Source: Microbotryum silenes-acaulis
Taxonomy: Eukaryota; Basidiomycota; Microbotryomycetes; Microbotryales; Microbotryaceae
Assembly: GCA_003665825.1 (NCBI GenBank)
Contig: QPFY01000011.1
Coordinates: forward strand, 1,178,001 to 1,242,000
Reading direction: 5' to 3'
DNA length: 64,000 nucleotides
Shown: positions 42,838-59,473 of the stretch, piece after piece
Position numbering within the stretch: the first letter of the stretch is position 1
Layout: each line of letters begins with the position of its first letter
The notes under the pieces: generated by a model
Seen by the model: the letters and a program-made list of their open reading frames with translations, nothing else
What the model was told of the DNA's origin: nothing
The model's database searches: none
Program-made: the position numbers and the translations under genes

Positions 42838-45616
42838 ATGCTCGTCTCGTCCTCGCTCACGGCGCTCGTGTTGCTCACCACCTCGGCACTCGGATCGTCC
42901 CTGCACGGCGATGCGCAACAACAGCAGCAGCAGCAGCAACTTCACCGGGACCGCAAGTTCAGATTAGCCAAGCGTCTGGAACCCGTCTCGATCCAAGGTG
43001 TCGTCAATAAGAAGTGAGTATTCTGGTTTTTCGTCTTTGTTGCCACGGCCGGGGACGACCCCTCGCGTTTTTCGCCCGGTGATCGTTAGGGCCGCGCGCG
43101 TCGCGGGCCGCCACGCTCTGCCGGTTCGTCTATGTCACGGGTCGACTCTGCACAGACCCTCGCATGCATCGATCTCTTGACGGCAGATCCACTTGCGCAC
43201 ATGCTCTTGGATGACTTGAGGCTGTGTCTGCGCTGCACCAACCGCATCTTTCACGCCCTGCCAATGTCGCTGGGTGTTTTCTTGTCCTTGGTGTCAGCTG
43301 CGTATAGTCTGGGCCGATCGTCGACCGCGTTTCGGGCGGTTGAGCGAACAACGCGCGCCACGCGCGGCGCGTCGCATCGACTTGGCCCGTGCCCGCCAAG
43401 GCGAAACGCGTCGCGCAGCGGGCTCGGTCCCGATGCTTTTAGCCTACCGGCTCTGTCGCTCGGCAGCGTTCTAGGTTCAAACCTTTCGCTGCCCCAAGCT
43501 GTGCTTCCACCTTCCAGAGTTGTGCCCAGACACCCCGATTCCCGACCAGAACACTGACGGCGGCTTTTTTTGCTTTTTCCTCGGCGTTTTCTCTCCCTCC
43601 CAGATTCGTCAACAACGACTTGGCGCGCAGTTCGCACAAGTATGCGACCGCCTCCGCAACCAAGATCATCAACTTTGCGAGCAAGAACACCACCGCCAAG
43701 ATACGTCGTCATATGGCCGCCGTGTCCGAGGCAGCTCAGGCCATGGAGAAGCGATCAATCGAGTCCGAGAAGTCGTCACAATTTGACAAACGGGCGCCCA
43801 TGGGCTCCCTCGACCTCACCGATTGGAGTTAGTCACGTTCTTCCTCTCTGTGATTTTCATATTATGGGACAGTTCAACCCATATTCGCAATGCCATTGTG
43901 CTTTCATTTGCTCGTACCTCCATCTGCATCGAAGCTGATGCGCCCCTCATTCCGGTCTTTCACAGTCACCGGTGGCCACGACACGGTCTACTACGGACAA
44001 CTAAGCATCGGAACACCTTACCAGACCTTTGAGATTGATTACGATACCGGCTCCGCGGAGTGCGTACCGGACAGGTTTTCGTGCCGAGCGAGTCAACACC
44101 GTGCTGATCCTTGCCTTTTCCACCGCTTGTCAGCCTTTGGGTCCCAGGTCAGAGCAATCCGACCAAGCACACCAAGTTCAACGACGACAAGTCGACCTCG
44201 TTTGAGCAGTCCAAGGTCAAGTGGTCGGTCAATTACGGTACCGGCAGCTCGACAGGTCTCATCGTTCGTGATCGCGTGCAACTGGCTGGCTACAATTACG
44301 CGACCCAAATCTTTGCGCTCGCCGGTGCATCCGCTCAGGTGCTCGAGAACCTCCCCGTCGATGGTGTTATGGGCTTCGCCTTCTCTTCGATCGCCTTCAT
44401 GGGCTCGCCGACGATGTTGGAAAACCTGATCAACCAAGGCTCGGTTTCGACTCCTGCCGTCAGTTTCTACTTCAAGCGCGCGCGTGACACGTCTTCCAAG
44501 ACGAGCGGCACCCTCGATGGCGGTGAGATGTGCGTCGGTTGCATCGACTCGTCCAAGTACAGTGGAGCTTTGAGCTACACCGCCGTTTCGGATCAAGGGT
44601 ACTGGCAAGTCCCGTCCGACGGTATCGCCGTCAACGGCGCCGTTGTTTCCGGCACGAGCATGCAAGTTGCGGTCGACACGGGAACGACCCTCATCTATGT
44701 CCCCGTCGCGGTCGCCGACAAGCTCTACACGTCGCTTAACGCCAAGAAGTACGCCGATGGTTCGTACACCGTCCCTTGCGCCGCCGCCTTCCAGACCCTT
44801 GGTCTCTCGTTCGGAGGCAAGATCTACAACATCCCCCTCGCCGATCTTTTCTTGGGTTACGCCGACTCGAGCGACAAGTCGCAGTGCAGCCTTGGTATCA
44901 CCGGTGTCGACAATACCAATGCCGATGGAGATACCGTTGCCATCGTCGGTGTCTTGTTCCTCAAGGCCGTCTACAGTGTCTTCACCTACTCGCATGGCGG
45001 AAAGCCTGCTGTTGGCTTCGCGCAGTCCATCACGAGTGGCGTCGGCTCGGGCAGTGTTTCGGCTGCGACCTCGCCGGCCGCCACCCCGGCCGGCACTGTC
45101 ACGACTTCGGGTGGCAAGAACGGGTCCACCTCGGCGACGACGACGGCCACGACCAAGTCCTCAGCCGCTTCCAAATTCGTGGCAACACAACAGGCCGTCT
45201 CGACCGCCGCTCCTATCGTTCAGTCGGCCTCAAAAGCCGTCACGGCCAAAGCGGCCGCGGCAACCAGCAGCGGAAGCGGCAGCACCTCAACCGGCGGCAG
45301 TGACAATGGCGGCAGTGACGATGGCGGCAGCGGCCAGGGCGTCATCGGAGGCTTCACCTTCTCCTACTTTGACGCGTCCTCGACCGCTTCTGCTGCTCCT
45401 GCGGCTACAACTCCCCCGATAGAGTCCGTCACCACGACCGAAGCATCGCCGACACCAGTTGCGGACTCCGCCTCGCCCAGTGCTTCGCCGACCGAGTCGG
45501 TTGTCGATTCCCAAGCTTCTACGTCTTCGACGAGCGCTGCTTCTACTTCCTTCGCCCTGTCGGGCTTGACAGCCATCGCCTCGGTCTTCCTCGGTGTGTT
45601 CGTTGCCATGGCATAA
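42838..45616 (+). CDS. Pepsin-like aspartic protease, yapsin/GPI type
   Basis: Four exons (42838-43013, 43604-43827, 43966-44059, 44134-45616) encode 658 residues. A signal peptide (MLVSSSLTALVLLTTSALGS) is followed by a pro-region with a run of eight Gln and the KR/KRxx sites typical of proprotein cleavage. The mature enzyme starts near GSLDLTDW. The first catalytic site is DTGSADLWVPG, completed by splicing at 44059/44134. The second is VAVDTGTTLIYVP. The flap is WSVNYGTGSSTG. After the catalytic domain comes a Ser/Thr/Ala-rich stalk of about 170 residues and a hydrophobic end (LSGLTAIASVFLGVFVAMA), consistent with a GPI-anchor signal. It is a secreted or wall-anchored protease. The first intron is unusually long (590 bp). 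Confidence 0.93.
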
Positions 45617-46007
45617 GGTTCCTTCCAACGCGCCTCCTCTGATGAACAAAAGACGGTCATATATAGCTTGTCTCGTCTCGCTTGTGTTGTTTATCTCTCT
45701 CTTGGTGATCCTCTGATCCACCTATTGTGACACTTTGTTCCCTTGTTGCATGCCTTTCGTCCTCTTCACAGCCGCACTTATATTTTCCCATCTTGACTAG
45801 GACAGTACATTACTCCTGTCCATAGACACTTTCATGACTTACACTGCTATATGGTACGCTTCGAATTTCCGCTGAGGGCTTATACGAATCAATTTTGGCA
45901 GAGAGCAATGGTCGTGCAGAGAAAGTCCAAAGATCCGTGAGGCGATGATGATTCGAACATGCCTTTTATCGCATAATACAAAGAGGTATCGAAACTACAC
46001 ACCACCC
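45617..46007. other. Convergent 3' spacer
   Basis: 390 bp between the protease (plus) and CEF1 (minus) 3' ends. AT-richer than average. No gene. Confidence 0.4.
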
Positions 46008-48789
<2,782 letters not shown>

Positions 48790-49418
48790 GGTGGAGAGCG
48801 TGCGAGTCGACGCGAGGGGAGGAAGGAGCGGAGCAAGAGCGCCAGAGTACACAGCGAGGGGAGCGCACCCCTAGCGCGCCCTATTAGACCCTATTAGACC
48901 CTACTATTGAGACCCTATTACATTCTATTACCCGATTTGGGCTCGGCTGACGGCAGCGCTTGGGCCGGGTGCCCGGCTCAGCGGTGCCCGGCTCAGCTTC
49001 TGCACTACGCACCGCATTCCCAATCGTCGCCTCGAGCACATTCAACACTAGGTGAGAAGACGATCTTGTCCTCCGCCTCTGCTCAACACTCGGCCGGGTG
49101 GGGCACGTTCCTCGGTCAAGTCGGGCTCGCACTCTGGATCGAGCTCGCTTCGCATCCATCCGGCCCATCGTCGTCGTCCGCGATCACACCACCACCAGCC
49201 ATGACCTAGACCTACCCGAGTCGACCTAGGTCATCCGTATAGTTTGGATCACCGTTGGCACCTGTCACGTTTGACGATCATGGACTTGCTCGACTCGTAC
49301 GAGCGTGGCCTGTCTTTCGCAAGCCAGCCGGCCCCGAGTGACGAGCGCCCCACCGCCAGCAGCAACCCATCTCGAGTACATGAGCGCTAACCTAGTCTCT
49401 ATCTTGTAGAAACTGATC
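48790..49418. promoter_or_regulatory. Divergent promoter region, CEF1 / TOM6
   Basis: About 630 bp between two divergent genes. It holds a CCCTATTAGA repeat (separate entry) and a 9-bp inverted repeat, ATGACCTAG / CTAGGTCAT (49201-49234, 16-base loop). No gene is seen. Confidence 0.45.
48879..48935 (+). repeat. CCCTATTAGA-type tandem repeat
   Basis: CCCTATTAGA occurs twice in full, followed by degenerate copies (CCCTACTATTGA, CCCTATTACATTCTATTA). It begins about 90 bp upstream of the CEF1 start codon. It recalls telomere-like words (CCCTAA), but the unit is 10 bp and degenerate. Confidence 0.75.
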
Positions 49419-49673
49419 ATGGCCCCTCCCGCTCGCACACCGCCACAAATCACGCTCGGTGACATCCTCCGAGCCCAATGGAATGACCCCGAGGTACGCC
49501 CCGACTCTGTTCCCGCTCTGACCTGCAAGAACCAACCCATTCATCTTCTCATCTTTGATCGTTTTCCACAGTCGTACAAGGCCAACTTTGGGATCGGAGT
49601 CGCCGTCGCAACGTTCGCCTCGGCAATCGTCGTCCTCTCCCAGTTCGGCGATCTGCTGGTGCCTCAGTTCTGA
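49419..49673 (+). CDS. TOM6: Mitochondrial import receptor small subunit Tom6
   Basis: Two exons (49419-49493, 49572-49673) encode only 58 residues. A hydrophilic N-terminus (MAPPARTPPQITLGDILRAQ) is followed by one membrane segment (NFGIGVAVATFASAIVVLSQ). The ending FGDLLVPQF closely resembles the end of yeast Tom6 (its C-terminal LAPQL). Tom6 stabilises the TOM complex in the mitochondrial outer membrane as a tail-anchored protein. The small size and lack of other homologies make this the best assignment, though another small outer-membrane subunit cannot be excluded. Confidence 0.78.
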   Translation: MAPPARTPPQITLGDILRAQWNDPEVRPDSVPALTCKNQPIHLLIFDRFPQSYKANFGIGVAVATFASAIVVLSQFGDLLVPQF

Positions 49674-50083
49674 TCGAAGCATTTCGTCGACCTCACTGTA
49701 ACAATACTCCATGCATATGAAAATCAACCTCATCACTCGCAAACTCTGATGGCCGAGAGAACGAGGCCACTTGAGATTTCCAAGAAAGTTGTGTGCAAAT
49801 CTTGAGCCAAATATCAAGCCTGTCCCTGGCCAGTGGCCACGGCCCAGCCAAGCAAACGCAGCCCAGACATGGACTTTTTGTAAGGTGCAGGCTTGATTCC
49901 ATAGCGGGAAAAGCTGATCTGCCGCTGATTGTGCCATAATACATAATACGACTCGGAGTCTGAAGCGCGCGTCATTTGACCAGGTTTTGAGCCCCGAATA
50001 AAGTCAAACTTGTCCATCCAGCTTTGGAACAGCAGCTCGGTCTCTCTCCGCGCACCCTCTTGAGCTGCGTACATCTGTCCATC
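49674..50083. other. Intergenic spacer
   Basis: About 410 bp between TOM6 and RAD23. No gene. Presumably the TOM6 3' UTR and the RAD23 promoter and 5' UTR. Confidence 0.4.
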
Positions 50084-52063
50084 ATGTGAGTTGTACCACC
50101 ACACCAGGCGCTGAACAGTCTCTTGGTGCTCTGCAAGCCCGTCCCTTCCCCCCTTCCCCCCGACCCGATCAGACCGCTTGCGCGTCCAGTGTCCACCCAC
50201 CACCCTACCCCCCCGCCGTCGCCACACGACTCCACATTCGCATCCACCTGCGAGCTCGTGTCGCATTCACCCATCGCTGACCTCATCGCATCCTCTCCGT
50301 ACTCAGGGTCTCGATCACCTTCAAGACGCTGCAACAAAAGCAGTTCAAGATCGAGGCGCAACCGACCGACACCGTCAGTATTACTCCCACGACATTTCGT
50401 CCCATCCGTTCTCAGCGCGCTCACATTCTCTACCTTCCTGGCTCACCACAGGTGCTCGACCTCAAAAACCAGATCCAAGCCGAACAGGGATTCGAGGTTG
50501 CATCTCAAAAGATCATCTTCAGCGTGCGTTCGGATCCGCAAAGTCCAGCTTCAAACAGCTGATGTCCGACTCTTGTCTCTCTATACAGGGCAAGATTTTG
50601 GCCGATGACAAGACCGTTGCGGATGCCAACTTCAAGGAAAAGGATGCAAGTTCAACACACACAAGTCTCCTCGACCCACTGGAACGATCGAACCGAGCTG
50701 ATTCCTCCCTCCTTCCCCACTTGTACTTAGTTCTGCGTCGTAATGGTCTCCAAGCCCAAGGCCGCACCTGCTCCTGCCGCTGCTCCTTCAACATCGGCAG
50801 CATCAGCCGTCCCTGCTACACCTGCCCAAGCCTCAGCACCCGCTGTAGTGCCCAACGCACCCGCCCCTGCCCCCGCCACCGCCGTGCCCAACTCGGCCGT
50901 CCCCGAAACCCCCTCGGCATCGACCAACAGCACCGCCCTGGACACCGCCGAAACCCCCGTCGTTGCAGGAGCGTCGACGGGCGAGGAAGCATCTCCGTCC
51001 AGTGACACGTCCTTCCTCATGGGCTCGGCGTTGCAATCCTCGATCAACGAGATGGTCAGCATGGGCTTCCCGCGGGATCAGGTTATGAAGGCCTTGAAAG
51101 CGAGCTTCAACAACCCGCATCGTGCTGTCGAGTACCTCATGACCGTGAGTCAAGTCAGATACTAAACCATCCTCGATGCTCCCATTGCAAAGGCTGATGC
51201 ATTTGTTGAATTTGTGGCTCCAGGGTATCCCCGAGTCGTCCGAACCCGCTCCTGGACCGGCTGCAGCTGCCGCTGCTGGGGCCCCGGCTACACCTTCTCG
51301 TGCCGGTGGTAACGCTGCTTCTCTTGCTCCTACACCCGCACCCGCGGCGGCGGCGGCCCCTGCGGCTGCCCCGAACGCCCCTCGTAAGTTTTGCTGCTCT
51401 TGGAGCCCGCGGTCGGCGCAGTCTAGGCCCGAACGGTAGCTCACACTATCGCCATACGATGGTCTTCGACAGGCAACCTTTTTGAAGCACCCGCACCCGT
51501 AGCCGCTCCTGCTACAGCAGCTGCTACGACAGGGGCAGCCCGAAGTGGCGCTGCCGGTCCGAGCGAGCTCGCACAGTTGGCGCAACAACCCATCTTCGGC
51601 CAATTGCGTTCGTTGGTGCAACAGAACCCGGCGTTGCTGCAACCTTTCTTGCAACAGCTCGGCGCTTCGAATCCCGAGTTGTTGAGCATCATCGATAGGA
51701 ACCAAGCTGAATTCGTGAGATTCTTACAAGAAGGACAAGAAGGTGGGGCCGCGGGTGGGGAAGGGATGGAAGGCTTGTTGGATCAGTTCGGCGATGATGA
51801 GGAGGGCGAGGATAGGAACGAGCATTATATCCAGGTAACGGAGGAGGAGAACCAGGCGATTGATAGGTTGACCGCGATGGGCTTCAATAGGGAGGTCGTC
51901 ATCCAGGCTTACCTTGCTTGCGATCGGAATGAGGAGTTGGCCGCGAACTAGTGAGTTTTGCGCTGGTAAGGCGAGTTAAGTGGGCAAGTCTTGACTGACG
52001 ATCACACCACTTGCTTGGGTTTTCTTTAGCTTGCTTGAGCACGGCTTTGACGATATGGAGTAG
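50084..52063 (+). CDS. RAD23: Rad23; split start codon and a GC-AG intron
   Basis: Rad23 links ubiquitylated proteins to the proteasome and stabilises the Rad4/XPC damage sensor. Eight coding exons (AT 50084-50085, 50307-50373, 50452-50523, 50589-50645, 50731-51144, 51224-51383, 51473-51950, 52030-52063) encode 427 residues. The Ubl domain is VSITFKTLQQKQFKIEAQPT with GKILADDKTVADANFKEKD. UBA1 is INEMVSMGFPRDQVMKALKA. The XPC-binding region is PIFGQLRSLVQQNPALLQPF. UBA2 is IDRLTAMGFNREVVIQAYLA, with the closing YLLEHGFDDME in the last exon. Ala/Pro-rich linkers separate them. The start codon is split: AT, GTGAGT donor, 221-bp intron, then G-GTC-TCG. The intron at 50646-50730 has a GC donor (GCAAGT). 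Confidence 0.97.
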
Positions 52064-52736
52064 AACAAACCGTGACGACGACGACGACGACGAACAACTG
52101 CTCTGAATTTTCCTCTTTCTTTCAGTTCTGCTCCTCTCGCCTTCCACTGAGCCGTAATGAACATTGTCGCCGTGATCAGAGATGATCTGCCGGCCTTGAA
52201 AGTGAATCCGATACGGGTCTCAAGTACTGCATGCCTGGTCGCCACGATCGGGCCCCACCGACGAAATTTCGAGTCGCGCTGCTATCCTCGTCCAATCCTC
52301 AGTCATAGCTGCCTGAGGAACATCTGTCCCATGAGCGACTAGTCCTCGAGGCCGAAATAGTCCCACATCGTTCCTGGGGCGATCTCGCTAGGTCCGTGCG
52401 AGTCGTGCGAGAGGTGGCGCCGGTGACTGCCTGCCACGACTTGCCACGACGCGCGCTTTGGCGCTTTGACGCGCTAGTGGCCACAGCGTGTGCGTCAGTT
52501 TGTCCTCCCCTCCCCGCTCGACGCCTCCCACCTTCCTGATCTTTCCCCGGTAATCACTAAACTTGGCCTAGCTCATCTCGGTTCTGCATCTTCCTCCCAC
52601 CGCCGCCGACCTCTCCTCTTCCTAGGTCGACGCGCCCGCTCGCCTGCCTCTCGCTCTCCTCGCCCCCATCTCGACTCGCTTCACCGCACCAGCTCGCACG
52701 CCGTCGCACCGCGCTCGGTCGTCCCTTCTTGTCGCG
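52064..52736. other. Intergenic spacer with GAC repeat
   Basis: About 670 bp between RAD23 and calcineurin A. The RAD23 3' UTR contains a run of about seven GAC triplets near 52073-52093. The right part is pyrimidine-rich (promoter side). No gene is seen. Confidence 0.45.
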
Positions 52737-55610
<2,874 letters not shown>

Positions 55611-55954
55611 TCAGGCTAGCTCACTCGGACGTCTGTTCTTCGCTTCATGCACACATCCATCTGTTTCTTCACTACTTCGTTCGCTCGCAGGTCATTCCCC
55701 CGAGTTGTTATCCTGCTCCTTGGGACTCGATCTTGCCTCATTGTTCTTTCTTTCCTTGCGGTTTCCACCCCCTCTGAACGGCCTTTAGGTCGCTCGTTTA
55801 GCTGCACAACTGAAATATATATCGCTTCATACCTTCTGGCTCTCGAGTCGTGCGCCTTTTCTTCAACTTGGGAGACAATCTCATTTGCCCGACAGTCTTT
55901 GTGCGCGATGCCAAGTATTAAAAAAACATGGTGATCTTGCAAATCTAAGGTCTA
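55611..55954. other. Convergent 3' spacer
   Basis: About 340 bp between CNA1 (plus) and the unknown gene (minus). AT-rich near the right side. No gene seen. Confidence 0.4.
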
Positions 55955-58900
55955 CTACGATGCATACGACTGCGTCGTTTGATGCGTTGCCATGTGCTGC
56001 TCCAACTCCTCCCTCGTCTGCAACGTCGCATCGCAAACTCGACCACCGTCCCCTGACGACTTCCACTGGCAGACGAGCGGCGGTAAGGGGACAGTTTCCC
56101 CGATCGAGCTTGACAAATTCGCTTCCTCGCTGGTTGTCGTGTCCGCAGGAGCAGCATGCGCGCTCTCCTCCTGTGGCGGTGCACTCTCCTCATCGTCGTC
56201 CTTCTCGTCCTCTTCATCACTCGAATCGTTTCGCTCCAAGTCATTCTCAATCGCCTCATGATGCTTGAGCTCAGCCTGGAAATCATCCCACAACGCCGCC
56301 TTCTTGATGACCTCGCTCTCCGCCACCCGTCTTCTCTCCGCTTTGAGCAACGCCATCTCCCCTTCCAACCTCTTGACCGTGAACTTGAGCTTCTTATTCT
56401 CGGCTTTGAACAGCATCGCATTTTGCTTCAACCCGCGATCCAACACGGACCTTAATCTCAACGTCTCGGCCTCGGCCACGACCGTTTCTCGTGCCCTCAT
56501 CACTGCGGCCGTAGAGGCTTGCGAGTATTGCGCTTGCATGTAGGCAAAGTCGGATTGGGCGGACTCTTTCGAAGCCGCCAAGGAACGATTCTGTTTGAGC
56601 AAGGTCGCGATCTCTGTCCGCAACTTGGTCACCTCCAGCGCCAGCGGTCGCAGAGTCTCGAGTTCAGCGGACATGGTCGACGTTTGGGCTCGGAGGTCGC
56701 CAAGTTCTCGCTCTAGTTCGTCACGCGACATCATCTCGATCGGTTTGGGAAGCGGCACCGCCGGTTCAGCAGCGGCTGAAGTCGCGGGAACGGCCGCAGG
56801 GGTTCCAGGTGTGAGTCCACGGGTTCGAGTCGAGGCGTGGGCGAGTGAACGAGCAAAGTCAAATTGGGCTTGGGCGGCTGCAACGCGTTTGAGTTGGTAG
56901 GTCCCGGCTTGGGAATGGACGATGATGAAGTCAATTTTTTCGATGTTCTCTTGCGTTACGTGGCGGAGCTCGAAAGCCCAGTGGGCGAGTCGGCACAGGG
57001 GTTCTTCAGGGTTGCCTGTGGTGATGGAATCGGGTCAAATCGTCAGTCAAGGGATCTGCGGATGCGAGCTTAGGTTTAGCACTTACTGGCATAAGCCTTA
57101 GGGTCACGCAAGAAGCGCTCAATCTCGGCTTTTGTCGAATCCGTGTCGGTGATGTAGGTCGACGCATGCACGAGTTGGATCAGTCCATCGACATGCGAGC
57201 CACCTCCTGGTGCGGGGGAAGCGTTTCGCGAGACCGCGGCTGTCTGCCCTGTACCGCTAGGTCCAGGAGAGCCTTGTCGATCGTTCGATTCCGCTGCAAG
57301 ACCTTCGACTGCCTGAACGCGCGCGAGGGCTGGCGACAAAGGCTGCGTCGGGACGGTGAAGGGTGTCATGTGGGGTGGCAGGGTGATGTGTGTCGGAGCG
57401 TCCATGATGCGAGCCAGTGAGCCTCCTGTCGATTCGACATGATTCCTCTCGCTCTCAGTCGTCGTTGAAGGAGGGGTCTCGATTGATGTCGGCGGTTTGT
57501 CGGCGAATTCGACCATCTTCGCTTTTTTGGACTGCTGCTCTTCCTCGTCGCTCTCGGGAAAATCACGCTTTGTGGGATTCGGGGCGGGTGCCGGCGTGGT
57601 GTTCGGTGCCGGTTGTGGTGGAGGAGCAGCTGACCCCGCTGGCATACTCGATGACGCGTTACGCAGCGATGATGCTCCATTTGTCGACGAAGGAATAATG
57701 GTACTACCGATGGATCCATTCGAGTCGTTCGTCGAAGCCACGTAGCTCTGAGGAGCCGATAGCCCAGGAATTGGAGCGGTGTTTTGCATGGGCTGTTGGT
57801 AAGGTTGTGGTGCGGACGGTTCGCCTTCGCTCCCATCGGCGGCAGCATAGTTCCCAAAGGATGATTGTGTCGAGAAGCTCGATGCGAAGGGGTGGGCCGG
57901 CACAGCAAGGGGACGCGAGCGCTCCAGCGTTCTTCGGACTGCTACTCTAGCATTCAAGAAGCCCATATCTCCATCACCATCTTCACTCAGAAGCGTTGGG
58001 GGCGGTCGCATCATGTTGATCTTGTCGGGGGCAATGATCGCTTGAGCAGCGACGTGTACACTGAAAGGTCCAACCACGGCGTGCGCGGGAACATTCGGCA
58101 TCATAGGCAGCGAAAGGCTCGAGTTCTCATCGCTGCAAGTTCTGTTGGAAGACGAAGACGACCCGGAAGAAGCCGGCGTCTGCAGTACGAGCTCGAGTTG
58201 AGGTTTCGATCCCGTTCGTCGTAGGGGCACACTTGTGGAAGGCCGAATGGCCGGGAGCCTCGACGTCAACGGTCTGACGGGGGATGAGTCTGGGTTTTCG
58301 ATGGGGTCGATCTCCACTTGGGACAAAGGGTAGAAGTCCGTCGCCGTGGGGATGGGGACGGGTCGCATGGGCCGGGCTGACACGGCGGAGGCAGCAGGTG
58401 TCGAACCAACCACGCTGATGGAAGACCGCAATGAGTGGTTATTTGACGACGATGAGGAGGAAACTTGAGTCGATTGTGTTGAAGACAATGAGACGGACAA
58501 CTCCGCCAGCGGTTTCCGGTCAGGTAGATATGGCGGCGGCAACAAGCTGGAGGGGAGAAAGATTTCGTCGCCCTGCGAGTCGAGGATCACGCGCATAGTC
58601 TCCTCGATGATCACGACGTCGCTATCGCAACCATCACTACTACCGGCCCCTCTAGTATCGTCGTTGTCGCTTTCATCGCTTTCGCTCGAATCAGAATCGG
58701 GTCGGATCTGGAAAGCGACCTTCCTCACCTTCTTGACGGGTCGCCCAGTCGCGCGCGCCTCGACGGATGACGACTTCTCCCTCGTTCGTTGCCGTTGCTC
58801 GATTTCGATGACGGGCTCGCTCGACATTCTTTGTTTGCCTTTCTTGTTCATGGAAGGACGAGTTGCTCGAGCGTCCTTGTTAGTGGCCTGCGGGGCTTTC

Positions 58901-59473
58901 GTGGCTTCCCAATGCTTGATCAATCCCAGCGTGGCATTTGATTTGGCCTCCTGAGTAAGGACACGCAATACAACCAGAGTCAGGGCCGACATTTGCCTCC
59001 GAGTTCTTAAGATAGACGAACCCAGGTAGGCTCGTACGATCTCCCATGCTCGTCGGTCCCGTCCCATGCGAGCAAGTATTGGCCTCGACGCTCACCAATC
59101 TGCCGAATCCTCGATTGCCGGACGTCAGTGTCAATTTAGACCGCGCTGAGACGACCCGAGACGGGGAACATGTGTAACGCACAATAGCTTTGACCGGCCA
59201 AAGCTTTTGCGAAGGTGTAACATCCTCATCTTCATCCTCGTTGTCCTCGTCATCTTCGGTGTCCTCGTCCTCCTCGTTGTCCTCGTCGTCAAGGACGACT
59301 TGTTCGCCGAGTGTGCTCGGCGCAGTAGCCGAGGCTCCCGCATGCGACTCGGGCTCTGCTTCATCCGACGGGGTCGGGTCGATCAAAGTGGCGCCAGATG
59401 CGATGGCTTGCGTTGCGGGATGAACTCGGAGCGAGTCGTCCTGATCCTCCGGAGAAGATGATCTGTACTCCAC
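55955..59473 (-). CDS. Large low-complexity protein with C-terminal coiled coil and zinc-finger-like end
   Basis: Two long open frames (59067-57076 and 56758-55955) and an N-terminal frame from 59473 join into one gene of roughly 1,000 residues. The 3' half is well supported. A GT-AG intron after LRDPKAYA (about 57009-57086) leads into SNPEEPLCRLAHWAFELRHV, then an extended coiled coil (DELERELGDLRAQTSTMSAE). Next comes an acidic block (DEEDEKDDDEESAPPQEE) and a final CQWKSSGDGGRVCDATLQTR with HMATH, which resembles a single C2H2-type finger. The N-terminal region is strongly acidic (DEDNEEDEDTEDDEDNED). The central 600 residues are Ser/Pro/Thr-rich. The N-terminal splice sites around 58930-59180 are not certain. 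I do not recognise the family; nuclear localisation is a guess from composition. Confidence 0.65.

Noticed and set aside
42261..43010. Plus-strand frame of 249 codons upstream of the protease
   Set aside because: It runs through the protease leader and first exon in another frame; the protease frame has a signal peptide and catalytic motifs.
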